16,837 nt of DNA from JAGVUD01 sp052033935 (GTDB lineage: Bacteria; Armatimonadota; UBA5829; DSUL01), in NCBI GenBank assembly GCA_052033935.1, contig JBPOJE010000123.1, positions 1 to 16,837 of the forward strand, written 5' to 3'. Each line of letters begins with the position of its first letter. Within the stretch, counting starts at the first letter, position 1. Shown here piece by piece: positions 7,601 to 14,178 of this stretch. The position numbers were made by a program, and so were the translations under genes. The notes under the pieces are model-generated. The model had not been told where the DNA came from. It saw only the letters and a program-made list of their open reading frames with translations, and did no database searches.

Positions 7601-8132
7601 CCTTGAGATTCACCGTGTCCTGCTGCGTCTCCAGCAGCAGATAGTCGGCTCCACCCAGAAGCAGGCCAAGAGCCTGTATCCGAAACGCTTCGACGAGTTC
7701 CTCGAACGTGACGCCCCCCGTGACCGTGATCGCGCGGTTCGTTGGGCCCATCGAGCCTGCCACAAACACCCGCCTCTGTCCGGCGTGCTTCTCAACGGCT
7801 GCTCGCGCTATTTCGGCCGCGCGCCGGTTGATCTCGACGGCGTCGTTCTGGATGCCGTACTCGCTCAGCACGATGGTCGAGCCGTTGAAACTGTTCGTTT
7901 CAACCACGTCTACCCCGGCCTCGATGAACGAACGGTGAACCGCCTCCACGAGGTGCGGGGCGTGCAGGTTGAGCGATTCGTTGCAGCCTTCCACCGCCTC
8001 CCCGCCGAAGTCCGCCGCTGAAGGGCGCAGAGCCTCCAGTGACGTGCCCATGGCTCCGTCGAGAACCAGTATGTGGCTCTCGATCGCCTGCCGCAACGCG
8101 CGGATCGTACCAGTGTCAGAGTGACGGGCCAT
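4677..8132 (-). CDS. metH: Cobalamin-dependent methionine synthase, full length
   Basis: MetH transfers a methyl group from 5-methyltetrahydrofolate through cobalamin to homocysteine. Numbering below is from an upstream in-frame GTG at 8159; I prefer the ATG at 8132 (residue 10), because it lies closer to the conserved start and neither has a strong ribosome binding site. The order is: homocysteine domain (about 28-320) with zinc ligands C242 and C305-C306 (GGCCGT); methyl-THF pterin domain (about 350-630; VGERTNVIG, DSTDPAVIEAAL); cap (650-720); B12-binding Rossmann domain (about 730-855) with DVHDIG, axial His742, and SGLL; and the AdoMet-dependent activation domain (about 890-1160) with YRGIR and GYPASP. 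At about 1150 residues it is complete, unlike the shortened MetH of some thermophiles. It sits between the MTHFR fusion and a reductase in one orientation. Confidence 0.95.
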   Translation of the reverse strand: MARHSDTGTIRALRQAIESHILVLDGAMGTSLEALRPSAADFGGEAVEGCNESLNLHAPHLVEAVHRSFIEAGVDVVETNSFNGSTIVLSEYGIQNDAVEINRRAAEIARAAVEKHAGQRRVFVAGSMGPTNRAITVTGGVTFEELVEAFRIQALGLLLGGADYLLLETQQDTVNLKAALQGIELARTETARQIPVAVSATIEMNGTMLAGQNIEALYYTLAGQGILYLGLNCATGPDLMTDHIRTLAEISHLPVACVPNAGLPNADGEYDQTADDFRAAFRRFASEGFVNIVGGCCGTRPEHIRALAALAREFGPRTPRPTPQRAALAGAEPLLLNDVTRPALVGERTNVIGSRRFRQLIADGKFDAAAEIGKEQVAKGAHVVDLCSADPDLDEQKDLIAILQPLLRKVRVPIMIDSTDPAVIEAALKRIGGKPVINSVNLEDGEKRFEQICPLARRFGAALVVGLIDENKEAGMAITVERKVEIAKRCYRLLTEKYGIAPGEILFDPLVFPAGTGDPNYRGTAAATIQGVAEIKKLWPDTFTILGISNVSFGLPPAGREVLNSVFLYENTQAGLDMAIVNTAGLRRYAQLSEEEIRLSLDLLYERTSDPIAAFAAHFRDAKTEREDELAALTAEERISHTVLTGTRDGIEKFLDEALTRATPIEIINGPLMAGMDEVGRLFGANKLIVAEVLESAEAMKAAVDYLKQSMEPGVSTSTRGKMVLATVKGDVHDIGKNLVDMIFSNNGYEIVNLGIKVPPEALIEAVREHKPDMIGLSGLLVRSAQQMVVTAGDLAAAGIDVPLMVGGAALTKKFTMTRIAGAYGGPVVYASDAMEGLQLANRLMDPAGRAEIVRDNAAFRESLEEGQSRDAQTPAPAAGRGWNSVEVPEPPDLDEHVQYGIPLDEVLPLVNRVMLYGKYLGLRMPQKRLDDPSDTQVQELKAQVEGVTQEAAARGVLAPRAVWRWVHASSSGETITLFQPDTGGVWARWTFPRRSKEPYTCAADWIRPAGNGGGDYLGLFVTTAGQDPAEWASELREEGRLLDSHILSSVAIEVAEATAEWVHRKMRADWGFPDPPEFVYQDLFKTRYRGIRLSFGYPASPVIEYQKDLFAILRPQARIGVALTDGCMMQPESSVSALVFHHPDGHYFAA

Positions 8133-8242
8133 TCTCAATCGGGCTGTTACGGCACGCACCGCTCGCGCGCAGTGGACAGTTGCTCATGGAGCGCGGTATG
8201 TATCCACCTCAGCGTCGCAGGATGGCAAGCCTCCGGTCCTGC

Positions 8243-10066
8243 CTAGAGCGCCTCCATCACCTGCGCGGCCGTCTTGTGGTTTCCGAACGGCGGCATCAGA
8301 TAAACGCCCTGTGTGATGGACCGCGCCCGCCTCAGGAACTCCTGCGCACGCTCGATGCCGTACTTCCGCGCGTCCTCGTCGCTCATCTGCGAGATCGCTG
8401 AGCGCATCTCGTCCGGTATTGAGATACCCGGTACCTCGTTCTGCATAAACTCCGCGTGCCTTGCGGTTCGCAGCGGCAGGATGCCGACAAGCAGGGGAAG
8501 ACCATGAGCCGAGGCGTCCGCGACCGCGCGCTCGAGCGCCCCCCATTCGAAAATCGGCTGGGTGTACACGAGTTGCGCGCCTTCGTCCGCCTTCCTTGCA
8601 AGGCGAGTGCGCTCGATGTCCATGTCCGGAGCGAGCGGGTTGTAGGCCACTGCAACCAGAAACTGGGTCTTCTCTGCGATAGAGTTTCCGCCCAAATCCT
8701 GTCCATCGTTGAACAAGCGCAGGATCCGCACCAGCCCGACGGAGTCAATGTCGAACACCGAACTCGCGGTAGGGTAGTCGCCGATCAGGGCCGGGTCGCC
8801 GGTAATCGCCAGAATGTTGCGAAGCCCCAGCGCATGGCATCCGAGAAGATCGGCCTGTACCGCAAGGACGTTCCTGTCCCTGCAGCAGAAGTGCATCATC
8901 ACGTCTATGCCGACCCGGGTCTGAATCAGATGCGACGCGACCATCGGGTTCATGCGAAGCCTGGCCCGCGCTCCGTCCGAGATGTCTATGCAGTCTACAC
9001 CGTGCTTCTTCAGGCTTGCCGCGCCTTCCAGAACTTTCGAGAGGTCCGCGCCGCGCGGAAGGTCGAGCTCCACCGCCACAACGTACTTCTTGCCAAGCTT
9101 CTGCGAGAAAGTGGAGCGCTGGTCAACCTGAATCTGCGGGCCGCTTTCGTCTCTCTTGCGCTCCACAACGGCCGTCGCGCTCTGCTTTGCGGCCGGACGC
9201 AGGCCCGTGAGCGCCTCGGACAGAGCGTGGATGTGGGCGGGAGTGGTGCCGCAGCACCCCCCGACGATGTTTGCGCCAGCCTCGGCGATAATGCGGCCAT
9301 AGCGGCCGAAATACGAGGGCGGCATGTCATAGGTTATCTGGCCGTTGATGATCTGGGGCATGCCCGCGGTCGGCATCGCCGAGATCTTCGCGTTCCTGGT
9401 TCGTGCCATCTCCTCAATGATGCCCAGCATGCGTTGCGGTCCAACCGTGCAGTTGCTGCCCACAACCGTCGCCCCCATCTTCAGGATGGCCTCCAACACC
9501 CGTGCCGGGAGTCCCTCCGCAAGCGTTTCGCCATCCTCTATGAAGGTCTTGTGCGCAATGATGGGAAGGTTCGGCGCGGTCTGTCTTGCCACCGCGATCG
9601 CGATCTCCAGTTCCCGGAGGTCGGAGAAAGTCTCGACGATGAGCAGGTCCACGTCCTCGCTGCAGAGAGCTTCGATCTGTTCGCGATGTGCTGTCGCCGC
9701 GTCCTCCTCTGAGATCATCCCGATCGGGGCGAGCGGCTTGCCGACAGGCCCGACCGCACCCGCCACGAGCGCCTTTCCCGCCGCCGCCTCTTTCGCAAGC
9801 CGCGCGCCGGCAGTGTTCATATCCGCCGTCTTGTCTTCTAGCTCGTAGGCTGCAAGTTTGAAGTGGTTCGCGCCGTAGGTGTTCGCCTCGATGAGCATCG
9901 CGCCCGCGGCCACGTATTCGGCGTGGATGGCCCGGACGTCGTCGGGGTGGGTCAGGTTCGCGTAGTCGTAAGGATGGGCGAAGGCGATTCCCCGCGCGGA
10001 GAGCAGCGTGCCCATCGCTCCGTCCGCGACAACAATTCTCTCCTCAAGCAGTTCCAGTAAGTTCAT
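8243..10066 (-). CDS. Bifunctional homocysteine S-methyltransferase / methylenetetrahydrofolate reductase (YitJ-type)
   Basis: The 607-residue product matches the architecture and length of B. subtilis YitJ. The N-terminal domain (1-290) is a zinc-dependent homocysteine methyltransferase barrel: VVADGAMGT, SNCTVG with C206, and GGCCGT with C271 and C272. A linker (290-325) leads to a methylenetetrahydrofolate reductase barrel (325-607) with VELDLPRGAD, the ITGDP loop (421-425) and YTQPIFEW (501-508). The reductase half converts 5,10-methylene-THF to 5-methyl-THF, the methyl donor for MetH encoded about 110 bases downstream on the same strand. What the methyltransferase half does alongside a complete MetH is unclear; it could use S-methylmethionine or another donor. 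The ATG at 10066 has only a weak ribosome binding site. Confidence 0.93.
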   Translation of the reverse strand: MNLLELLEERIVVADGAMGTLLSARGIAFAHPYDYANLTHPDDVRAIHAEYVAAGAMLIEANTYGANHFKLAAYELEDKTADMNTAGARLAKEAAAGKALVAGAVGPVGKPLAPIGMISEEDAATAHREQIEALCSEDVDLLIVETFSDLRELEIAIAVARQTAPNLPIIAHKTFIEDGETLAEGLPARVLEAILKMGATVVGSNCTVGPQRMLGIIEEMARTRNAKISAMPTAGMPQIINGQITYDMPPSYFGRYGRIIAEAGANIVGGCCGTTPAHIHALSEALTGLRPAAKQSATAVVERKRDESGPQIQVDQRSTFSQKLGKKYVVAVELDLPRGADLSKVLEGAASLKKHGVDCIDISDGARARLRMNPMVASHLIQTRVGIDVMMHFCCRDRNVLAVQADLLGCHALGLRNILAITGDPALIGDYPTASSVFDIDSVGLVRILRLFNDGQDLGGNSIAEKTQFLVAVAYNPLAPDMDIERTRLARKADEGAQLVYTQPIFEWGALERAVADASAHGLPLLVGILPLRTARHAEFMQNEVPGISIPDEMRSAISQMSDEDARKYGIERAQEFLRRARSITQGVYLMPPFGNHKTAAQVMEAL

Positions 10067-10104
10067 CAGCTATGCCCGCTTATTGCGTTCCAGTAGGCCC
10101 CGTC

Positions 10105-10127
10105 GCCCGCCCGCTTGCCGGGCAGGC
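10105..10127 (-). other. Strong hairpin in the leader of the MTHFR-fusion gene
   Basis: GCCCGCCCG (10105-10113) pairs with CGGGCAGGC (10119-10127), giving nine pairs including one G-U, around a five-base loop. It begins two bases after the U-tract of the preceding terminator and lies 38 bases before the start codon at 10066. No SAM-box or cobalamin-box core could be found here. The tight stacking of two hairpins suggests either a fail-safe terminator or a control of read-through into the methionine genes, which is inference. Confidence 0.45.
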
Positions 10128-10129
10128 AC

Positions 10130-10161
10130 AAAAAACAGGGAGCCGCCGCGTGGCAGGCTCC
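10130..10161 (-). terminator. Intrinsic terminator after the small basic protein gene
   Basis: On the minus strand GGAGCC, a bulged T, GCC, a four-base loop, GGC and GGCTCC form a stem followed by CTG and six Ts (plus-strand A-run 10130-10135). This is a good Rho-independent terminator 40 bases past the stop codon at 10201. It would separate the small basic gene from the methionine genes unless polymerase reads through. Confidence 0.75.
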
Positions 10162-10200
10162 TAAGAGCAGATCATCCCTGGCTCTGGATACCTGAAATGG

Positions 10201-10515
10201 CTACTTGCGGGCTTTCGCGGCTGTGCGCGCTCCCCTTAGAGTCAGCTTGACTTTGCTCGCTTCCTCACGATAAACATCGAGTTGCAGTCTGCGAAGCTGG
10301 TTCTCCACTTCTTCCCATTTGCGCTCGGGTACGCCGTCCGAAGCCATCAGTTTCTTGACGGCCTCCAGAGCGCTGTTGACATGCTTGCCAACGGACGTGA
10401 CGTAGCCGTTGATCTTGATGCTCGGCGTAGCCTTGCGAGCACGGACTTCGCGGGCCTTCTTAATCAGTACTGCCAGGTCAGTTGCGCTCATCTTTTCCAG
10501 TTGGTTCAGGTCCAA
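10201..10515 (-). CDS. Small basic protein of unknown function
   Basis: I do not recognise this 104-residue protein. It is strongly basic, with about 23 Lys and Arg against 13 Asp and Glu. It appears largely helical: an opening helix LEKMSATDLAVLIKKAREVRARK, a middle segment SIKINGYVTSVGKHVNSALEAVKKLM, a charged helix (ERKWEEVENQLRRLQLDV), and a Lys/Arg-rich tail ending GARTAAKARK. There is no signal peptide or membrane segment. The start is TTG at 10515; AAGGAG at 10527-10532 is eleven bases upstream, and the next in-frame ATG (codon 9) is poorly placed. It has its own good promoter and terminator, so it is probably a one-gene unit. Composition and promoter strength would suit a nucleic-acid-binding or nucleoid protein, but this is a guess. 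Confidence 0.75.
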   Translation of the reverse strand: MDLNQLEKMSATDLAVLIKKAREVRARKATPSIKINGYVTSVGKHVNSALEAVKKLMASDGVPERKWEEVENQLRRLQLDVYREEASKVKLTLRGARTAAKARK

Positions 10516-10550
10516 TTCCGTAAATACTCCTTACATGGTTGCTGAATGGG

Positions 10551-10578
10551 AGTATAGCCGATTCGCTCAGGGAGTCAA
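10551..10578 (-). promoter_or_regulatory. Sigma-70-type promoter of the small basic protein gene
   Basis: On the minus strand TTGACT (10578-10573) and TATACT (10556-10551) are separated by 16 bases; each box matches the consensus at five of six positions. Transcription would start near 10544, giving a leader of roughly 28 bases that contains the AAGGAG site at 10532-10527. This is the second best promoter visible in the window. Confidence 0.7.
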
Positions 10579-10651
10579 CAGGAAGGCCACAAATACTGCG
10601 CCCTGTGTTAAAGCCGTGCGACAGAGGATGAACAACGATGAAATGTGATGT

Positions 10652-11197
10652 TCAGCCGTGGAACAGAATGTCGGTGTTGATGGTCCACTCGCGGGGGTCA
10701 ACGCTGATCAGTTGACCGTCCGCTTGACGATACACAACGCGTTCGATGCCGCTGTTCAGTATCATCCGGGCGCAGAGCTGGCAGGGCGATCCCTGCGCCA
10801 CCGGGAGTTCTTCCCATTCCACAGTCAGGTCTCCGAGCGGGAACCCTTGGTCGTCGAACCCGATGAGCCGCTCTTTTTCCCTACCGGCAATGTACAGCGT
10901 CGCGCCGGTCATCTCCTCGGTGCTGGCGCTGATGATTGCGTTCATCTCGGCGTGCGCTGCCCGGCAAGCAAGATAGCCCCCTCGCATGCTGTCCACGCCT
11001 TTGGCCACCCGAATGCGGCGGCACCAGCCTTCCTCTAGGGAGTCCCGGACTCCGCGGGGCGCGCCGTTGAAACCCGTGGCCACGATCCGGTCGTCCTTCA
11101 CGATGACTGCTCCGTAGCAGCGCCGCAGACAGGTGCAGCGGCGCGCGACCGAGTCGGCTATTCCGATATAGTAGGCGTCCTTATCCGGCTTGAGCAT
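10652..11197 (-). CDS. dCMP deaminase family protein (ComEB-like)
   Basis: The 181-residue product is a zinc-dependent cytidine/deoxycytidylate deaminase of the dCMP deaminase type, which converts dCMP to dUMP for thymidylate synthesis. Visible motifs are CTCLRRCYGAVIVKDDRIVATGFNGAPRG (about 21-49, given here by its family pattern), the catalytic HAE at 82-84 and PCQLC at 138-142, where H82, C139 and C142 are the zinc ligands and E84 the proton shuttle. A loop of about 25 residues lies between the third strand and PCxxC, as in some dCMP deaminases. The ATG at 11197 begins at the family's usual N-terminus; the open frame extends upstream, but that part is Pro/Arg/His-rich junk. No ribosome binding site precedes it. 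It is divergent from aroE. Confidence 0.9.
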   Translation of the reverse strand: MLKPDKDAYYIGIADSVARRCTCLRRCYGAVIVKDDRIVATGFNGAPRGVRDSLEEGWCRRIRVAKGVDSMRGGYLACRAAHAEMNAIISASTEEMTGATLYIAGREKERLIGFDDQGFPLGDLTVEWEELPVAQGSPCQLCARMILNSGIERVVYRQADGQLISVDPREWTINTDILFHG

Positions 11198-11206
11198 TTC
11201 GCGCTG

Positions 11207-11212
11207 ATTATG
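11207..11212 (-). promoter_or_regulatory. Possible -10 box close to the dCMP deaminase start
   Basis: CATAAT on the minus strand ends nine bases before the ATG at 11197. If it is used, the transcript would begin within about three bases of the start codon, making it nearly leaderless. This would fit the missing ribosome binding site. No convincing -35 box is present, so the call is weak. Confidence 0.3.
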
Positions 11213-11334
11213 ACAGATACGCCAGCAAACTGTGCGCGCATGCGAGGAATGTGCCGGGCGATGCCGGCCAGCAGGAGGGCTGTAATGCCCGGCTGACAGG
11301 CACGCTCGGGCGGGTGCGGAGCGGAACAAAGAAA

Positions 11335-12201
11335 ATGGGGGAGCCGTCATTACCGATAGAGATGGTGGAGCTCACGGGGAAGACCAGAGTATATGCGGTG
11401 TTCGGCTGTCCCGTCGAGCACAGCATGTCGCCCGCTATGCACAATGCGGCGATCGCGGCTCTCGGTCTAGACTGTGTATATGTCCCGTTCAGGGTGGAGT
11501 CGGCTGACCTTCCGGCCGCTATCAGGGGTGTGAGGGCCATGGGCCTGGCGGGTGTTAACCTGACTATTCCGCTTAAGGAAGCGGCTGTGGCGCTTGTGGA
11601 CGAGCTGTCGGACGAGGCGCGGGAGATTGGGGCTGTGAATACGCTCTTCTGGAAGGACGGAGCCCTTAGCGGCCATTCCACCGATGGGGAAGGCTTCTGG
11701 ATGTCGCTCGATGGAACACCGGGTCAGTGTGCGAAGCGCGCGCTGGTTCTTGGTGCGGGCGGGGCTTCGAGAGCGGTCTGTTTCGCGCTCGCGCGGCGCG
11801 GAATAGAGGTGACGATCGCCAACCGGACTCCTGAGAGGGCGCGGGAACTGGCAGCCGCGCTTCCGGGTTCTCATTCACAGGGCGTGCCGGCCGGGCCGGA
11901 GGACTTGGCCAGGGCGGCGGCCTCCGCCGACCTTATAGTAAACTGTACGCCGGTGGGGATGAGTCCGGGCACTTCGGATAGCCCCCTGGCGGCAGAGTGC
12001 ATTGAACGCAGGCACGTGGTCTGCGATCTGATATACAATCCGCGGGAGACGCTTCTCCTGCGGACAGCAAGGGAGAAGGGCGCGCTTGGTTTGAACGGAG
12101 TGGATATGCTGGTGAACCAGGGCGCGCTGTCGTTTCAGTTGTGGACGGGCATCATGCCGCCTGTCCAGGTTATGAAGGCGGCAGTGACGGGTGCGTTGTG
12201 A
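11335..12201 (+). CDS. aroE: Shikimate dehydrogenase
   Basis: AroE reduces 3-dehydroshikimate to shikimate with NADPH in aromatic amino acid synthesis. From the ATG at 11335 it is 288 residues. The substrate-binding motif is HSMSPAMHN (29-37), the catalytic Lys is K81 in NLTIPLKE and the catalytic Asp is D117 in STDGEGF. The NADP-binding region carries LGAGGASRA (139-147) and ANRTPERA (162-169), and the end has VNCTPVGM, DLIYNPRETLLL and NGVDMLVNQG with FQLWTG. All features of a true AroE rather than a quinate-type relative are present. The frame opens further upstream at 11251 but that stretch is not family-like; ATG at 11362 is an alternative start. PilB follows 72 bases downstream on the same strand, so the two may be co-transcribed. 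Confidence 0.93.
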   Translation: MGEPSLPIEMVELTGKTRVYAVFGCPVEHSMSPAMHNAAIAALGLDCVYVPFRVESADLPAAIRGVRAMGLAGVNLTIPLKEAAVALVDELSDEAREIGAVNTLFWKDGALSGHSTDGEGFWMSLDGTPGQCAKRALVLGAGGASRAVCFALARRGIEVTIANRTPERARELAAALPGSHSQGVPAGPEDLARAAASADLIVNCTPVGMSPGTSDSPLAAECIERRHVVCDLIYNPRETLLLRTAREKGALGLNGVDMLVNQGALSFQLWTGIMPPVQVMKAAVTGAL

Positions 12202-12273
12202 ATGCTAGATGCGCTCGCCGGGCTTCACTTCGGGGCCTCCACGAAGTTTTTCAGATGAGGTAGTTTACCGGTC

Positions 12274-14100
12274 ATGGTAATGACTCCACGCAAAGAGCTT
12301 GGCGAGATACTCCTCGCCAAGGGCGCCATCACTCAAGAGCAGCTTAACCAGGCTCGTGCGGCGCAGAGGTCCACTCGCGGCGATATCGGCCGCATACTGG
12401 TGGACCTCGAGATCGCGAGCGAATCCCAGATTGCCGAGGCGCGAGCCCAGGAACGTGGGCTGCAGTTCGTGGATTTCTCCACGACCCGCATTGATCCGAG
12501 CGCGACAAACGTGATTCCCGAGAGACTCGCGCGCCGCCACAACATCGTGCCGTTCGGGAAGATGGCCAATCAGCTCTGGATCGCCACAGCGGATCCGGAC
12601 GACATTATGGCGATGGACGACCTGCGCGCGGTCGCGCGCGGGCTGCAGATCAAGCTGGGCATCGCCACGCTGGACGATATCCAGTCGGCGTTGGACAAAG
12701 CTTACGGTTCTGGAAGCGGTGAGGCGGCTGGCTCCGACGCTCCTGCGGTCTCGGCCGCGGTTCCCGGGGCAACCGAGCTTACCGGCTCGGCCTCCATTCG
12801 CGATGCCATCGCCCAGTATGGCGGCCAGAACGACATCGCCGAAGAGGACACGGACGCTGTCGTCAAGCAGGCGGAGGAAGCGCCGATCATCAAGATCGCT
12901 CACTCGATTATCCTTCAGGCGATCAAGGATGGCGCCAGCGACATCCATGTGGAACCTGACCGGCGCGGGGTTCGCGTCCGCTACCGCGTGGACGGCGTGC
13001 TTCACGAGACAATGACCGTGCCGAAGTACATTCAGGCGCCGCTCGTCTCGCGCCTGAAGATCATGGCGAACATGAACATCGCCGAGCGCCGCATACCTCA
13101 GGACGGCGCCATCCCTATCCGGTCAGAGTCGAAGGACTACGACCTGCGCGTCAGTTGTCTCCCGACGATCTACGGAGAAAAGATCGTTATGCGAATCCTC
13201 GACAAGGGCAATGTTCTCATTGGCCTTGCGAAACTGGGATTCCGGCCCGAAGTCCAGGCCAGGGTCGAAGAGCTGATCACGCAGCCAAACGGTATGTTCC
13301 TGAGCACGGGACCGACGGGTAGTGGCAAGACGACAACCCAGTATTCGATTCTTCACAAGATCAATCAGGTTGACCGGAACATCATCACGATCGAGGACCC
13401 GGTCGAGTACCAGTTGACTGGCATCTCGCAGGTTCAGGTCCACACCAAGGCAGGCCTCACCTTCGCATCGGCGCTGCGCTCGTTCCTGAGACAGGACCCG
13501 GACATCATCATGGTTGGTGAGATGCGCGACCTCGAAACCGCGGAGATCGCGATCGAGGCATCGCTGACGGGACACCTCGTTCTGTCCACTCTCCACACGA
13601 ATGACGCTCCTTCAGCCGTCACCCGTATGGTGGACATGGGTGTTGAGCCTTACCTCATCTCTGCTACCCTTATCGGCGTTATGGCCCAGAGGCTGGCTCG
13701 AAAGATTTGTCCCAAGTGCCGCGAGCCCTACGAGGTGGATGTCGCCGACCTGCACCGCTTTGGGTACCGTCCCGAGAGCAAGGGCGAGATGGAACGGATT
13801 CTCGGTGCCGAGAAGGCGGAGGAGTTGCGGGACAAGAAGACTATCACCCTGTGGCGGGGTGTTGGATGCGAGAACTGCCGGGGCAGCGGGCTCCGGGGAC
13901 GTCTGGGCATCTACTCTCTGCTCGAGATGAACGAAGAGATTCAGGACCTGATCGTTCGCCGCGCCCCACTCTCCGACGTTCGCGAGGCCGCGAGGGCAAA
14001 CGGTATGCTGGAGCTGAAGGAGGACGGGCTATACAAGGTCCTCGAGGGCATTACCACTCCGGAAGAGGTTATGAGGGTCGTCTTCACCGCCGGCTCGTAA
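12274..14100 (+). CDS. pilB: Type IV pilus extension ATPase PilB
   Basis: PilB is the cytoplasmic hexameric motor that powers pilus polymerisation. The 608-residue protein has an N-terminal MshEN/T2SSE_N domain with two tandem motifs, LGEIL...L...Q (residues 9-31) and IGRIL...I...E (38-60), separated by five residues. A variable Ala/Gly/Ser-rich linker (145-175) leads to the ATPase domain. There Walker A is GPTGSGKT (346-353), the Asp box is ITIEDPVEY, the Walker B region is VGEMRD (414-419), and the His box is HLVLSTLHTND (434-444). A zinc-binding pair CPKC and CENC (C479, C482, C532, C535) is present, as in PilB and GspE but absent from PilT. The ATG at 12274 has GAGG thirteen bases upstream; the ATG at 12280 is an alternative. 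It leads the pilus cluster. Confidence 0.95.
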   Translation: MVMTPRKELGEILLAKGAITQEQLNQARAAQRSTRGDIGRILVDLEIASESQIAEARAQERGLQFVDFSTTRIDPSATNVIPERLARRHNIVPFGKMANQLWIATADPDDIMAMDDLRAVARGLQIKLGIATLDDIQSALDKAYGSGSGEAAGSDAPAVSAAVPGATELTGSASIRDAIAQYGGQNDIAEEDTDAVVKQAEEAPIIKIAHSIILQAIKDGASDIHVEPDRRGVRVRYRVDGVLHETMTVPKYIQAPLVSRLKIMANMNIAERRIPQDGAIPIRSESKDYDLRVSCLPTIYGEKIVMRILDKGNVLIGLAKLGFRPEVQARVEELITQPNGMFLSTGPTGSGKTTTQYSILHKINQVDRNIITIEDPVEYQLTGISQVQVHTKAGLTFASALRSFLRQDPDIIMVGEMRDLETAEIAIEASLTGHLVLSTLHTNDAPSAVTRMVDMGVEPYLISATLIGVMAQRLARKICPKCREPYEVDVADLHRFGYRPESKGEMERILGAEKAEELRDKKTITLWRGVGCENCRGSGLRGRLGIYSLLEMNEEIQDLIVRRAPLSDVREAARANGMLELKEDGLYKVLEGITTPEEVMRVVFTAGS

Positions 14101-14167
14101 CAGAGATCCAGGGGGAGACAGACGGCGGTTGGGGGGAAGCTCGCTCAGGCGGAAGCCTGTAAAGATA

Positions 14168-14171
14168 GGAG
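14168..14171 (+). promoter_or_regulatory. Ribosome binding site that fixes a TTG start for pilT
   Basis: GGAG at 14168-14171, within ATAGGAGAA, lies seven bases before TTG 14179-14181. No ATG or GTG is positioned near it in frame, so TTG is the most likely pilT start. Confidence 0.65.
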
Positions 14172-14178
14172 AATCCAT

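Noticed and set aside
6210..8021. A 603-codon open frame on the plus strand
   Set aside because: It lies entirely antisense to metH, whose domains are unambiguous. Its translation is Arg/Leu/His-rich with no domain pattern, as expected from antisense reading of GC-rich codons.
8456..9712. A 418-codon open frame on the plus strand
   Set aside because: It is antisense to the MTHFR fusion and has the same antisense composition, with no ribosome binding site or motif.
10067..10200. SAM or cobalamin riboswitch before the methionine genes
   Set aside because: None of the conserved core segments of these riboswitches is visible; the region contains only the two GC-rich hairpins described.
11251..11334. 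Upstream extension of aroE
   Set aside because: The frame is open but the 28 residues are not family-like and no ribosome binding site precedes the first ATG.
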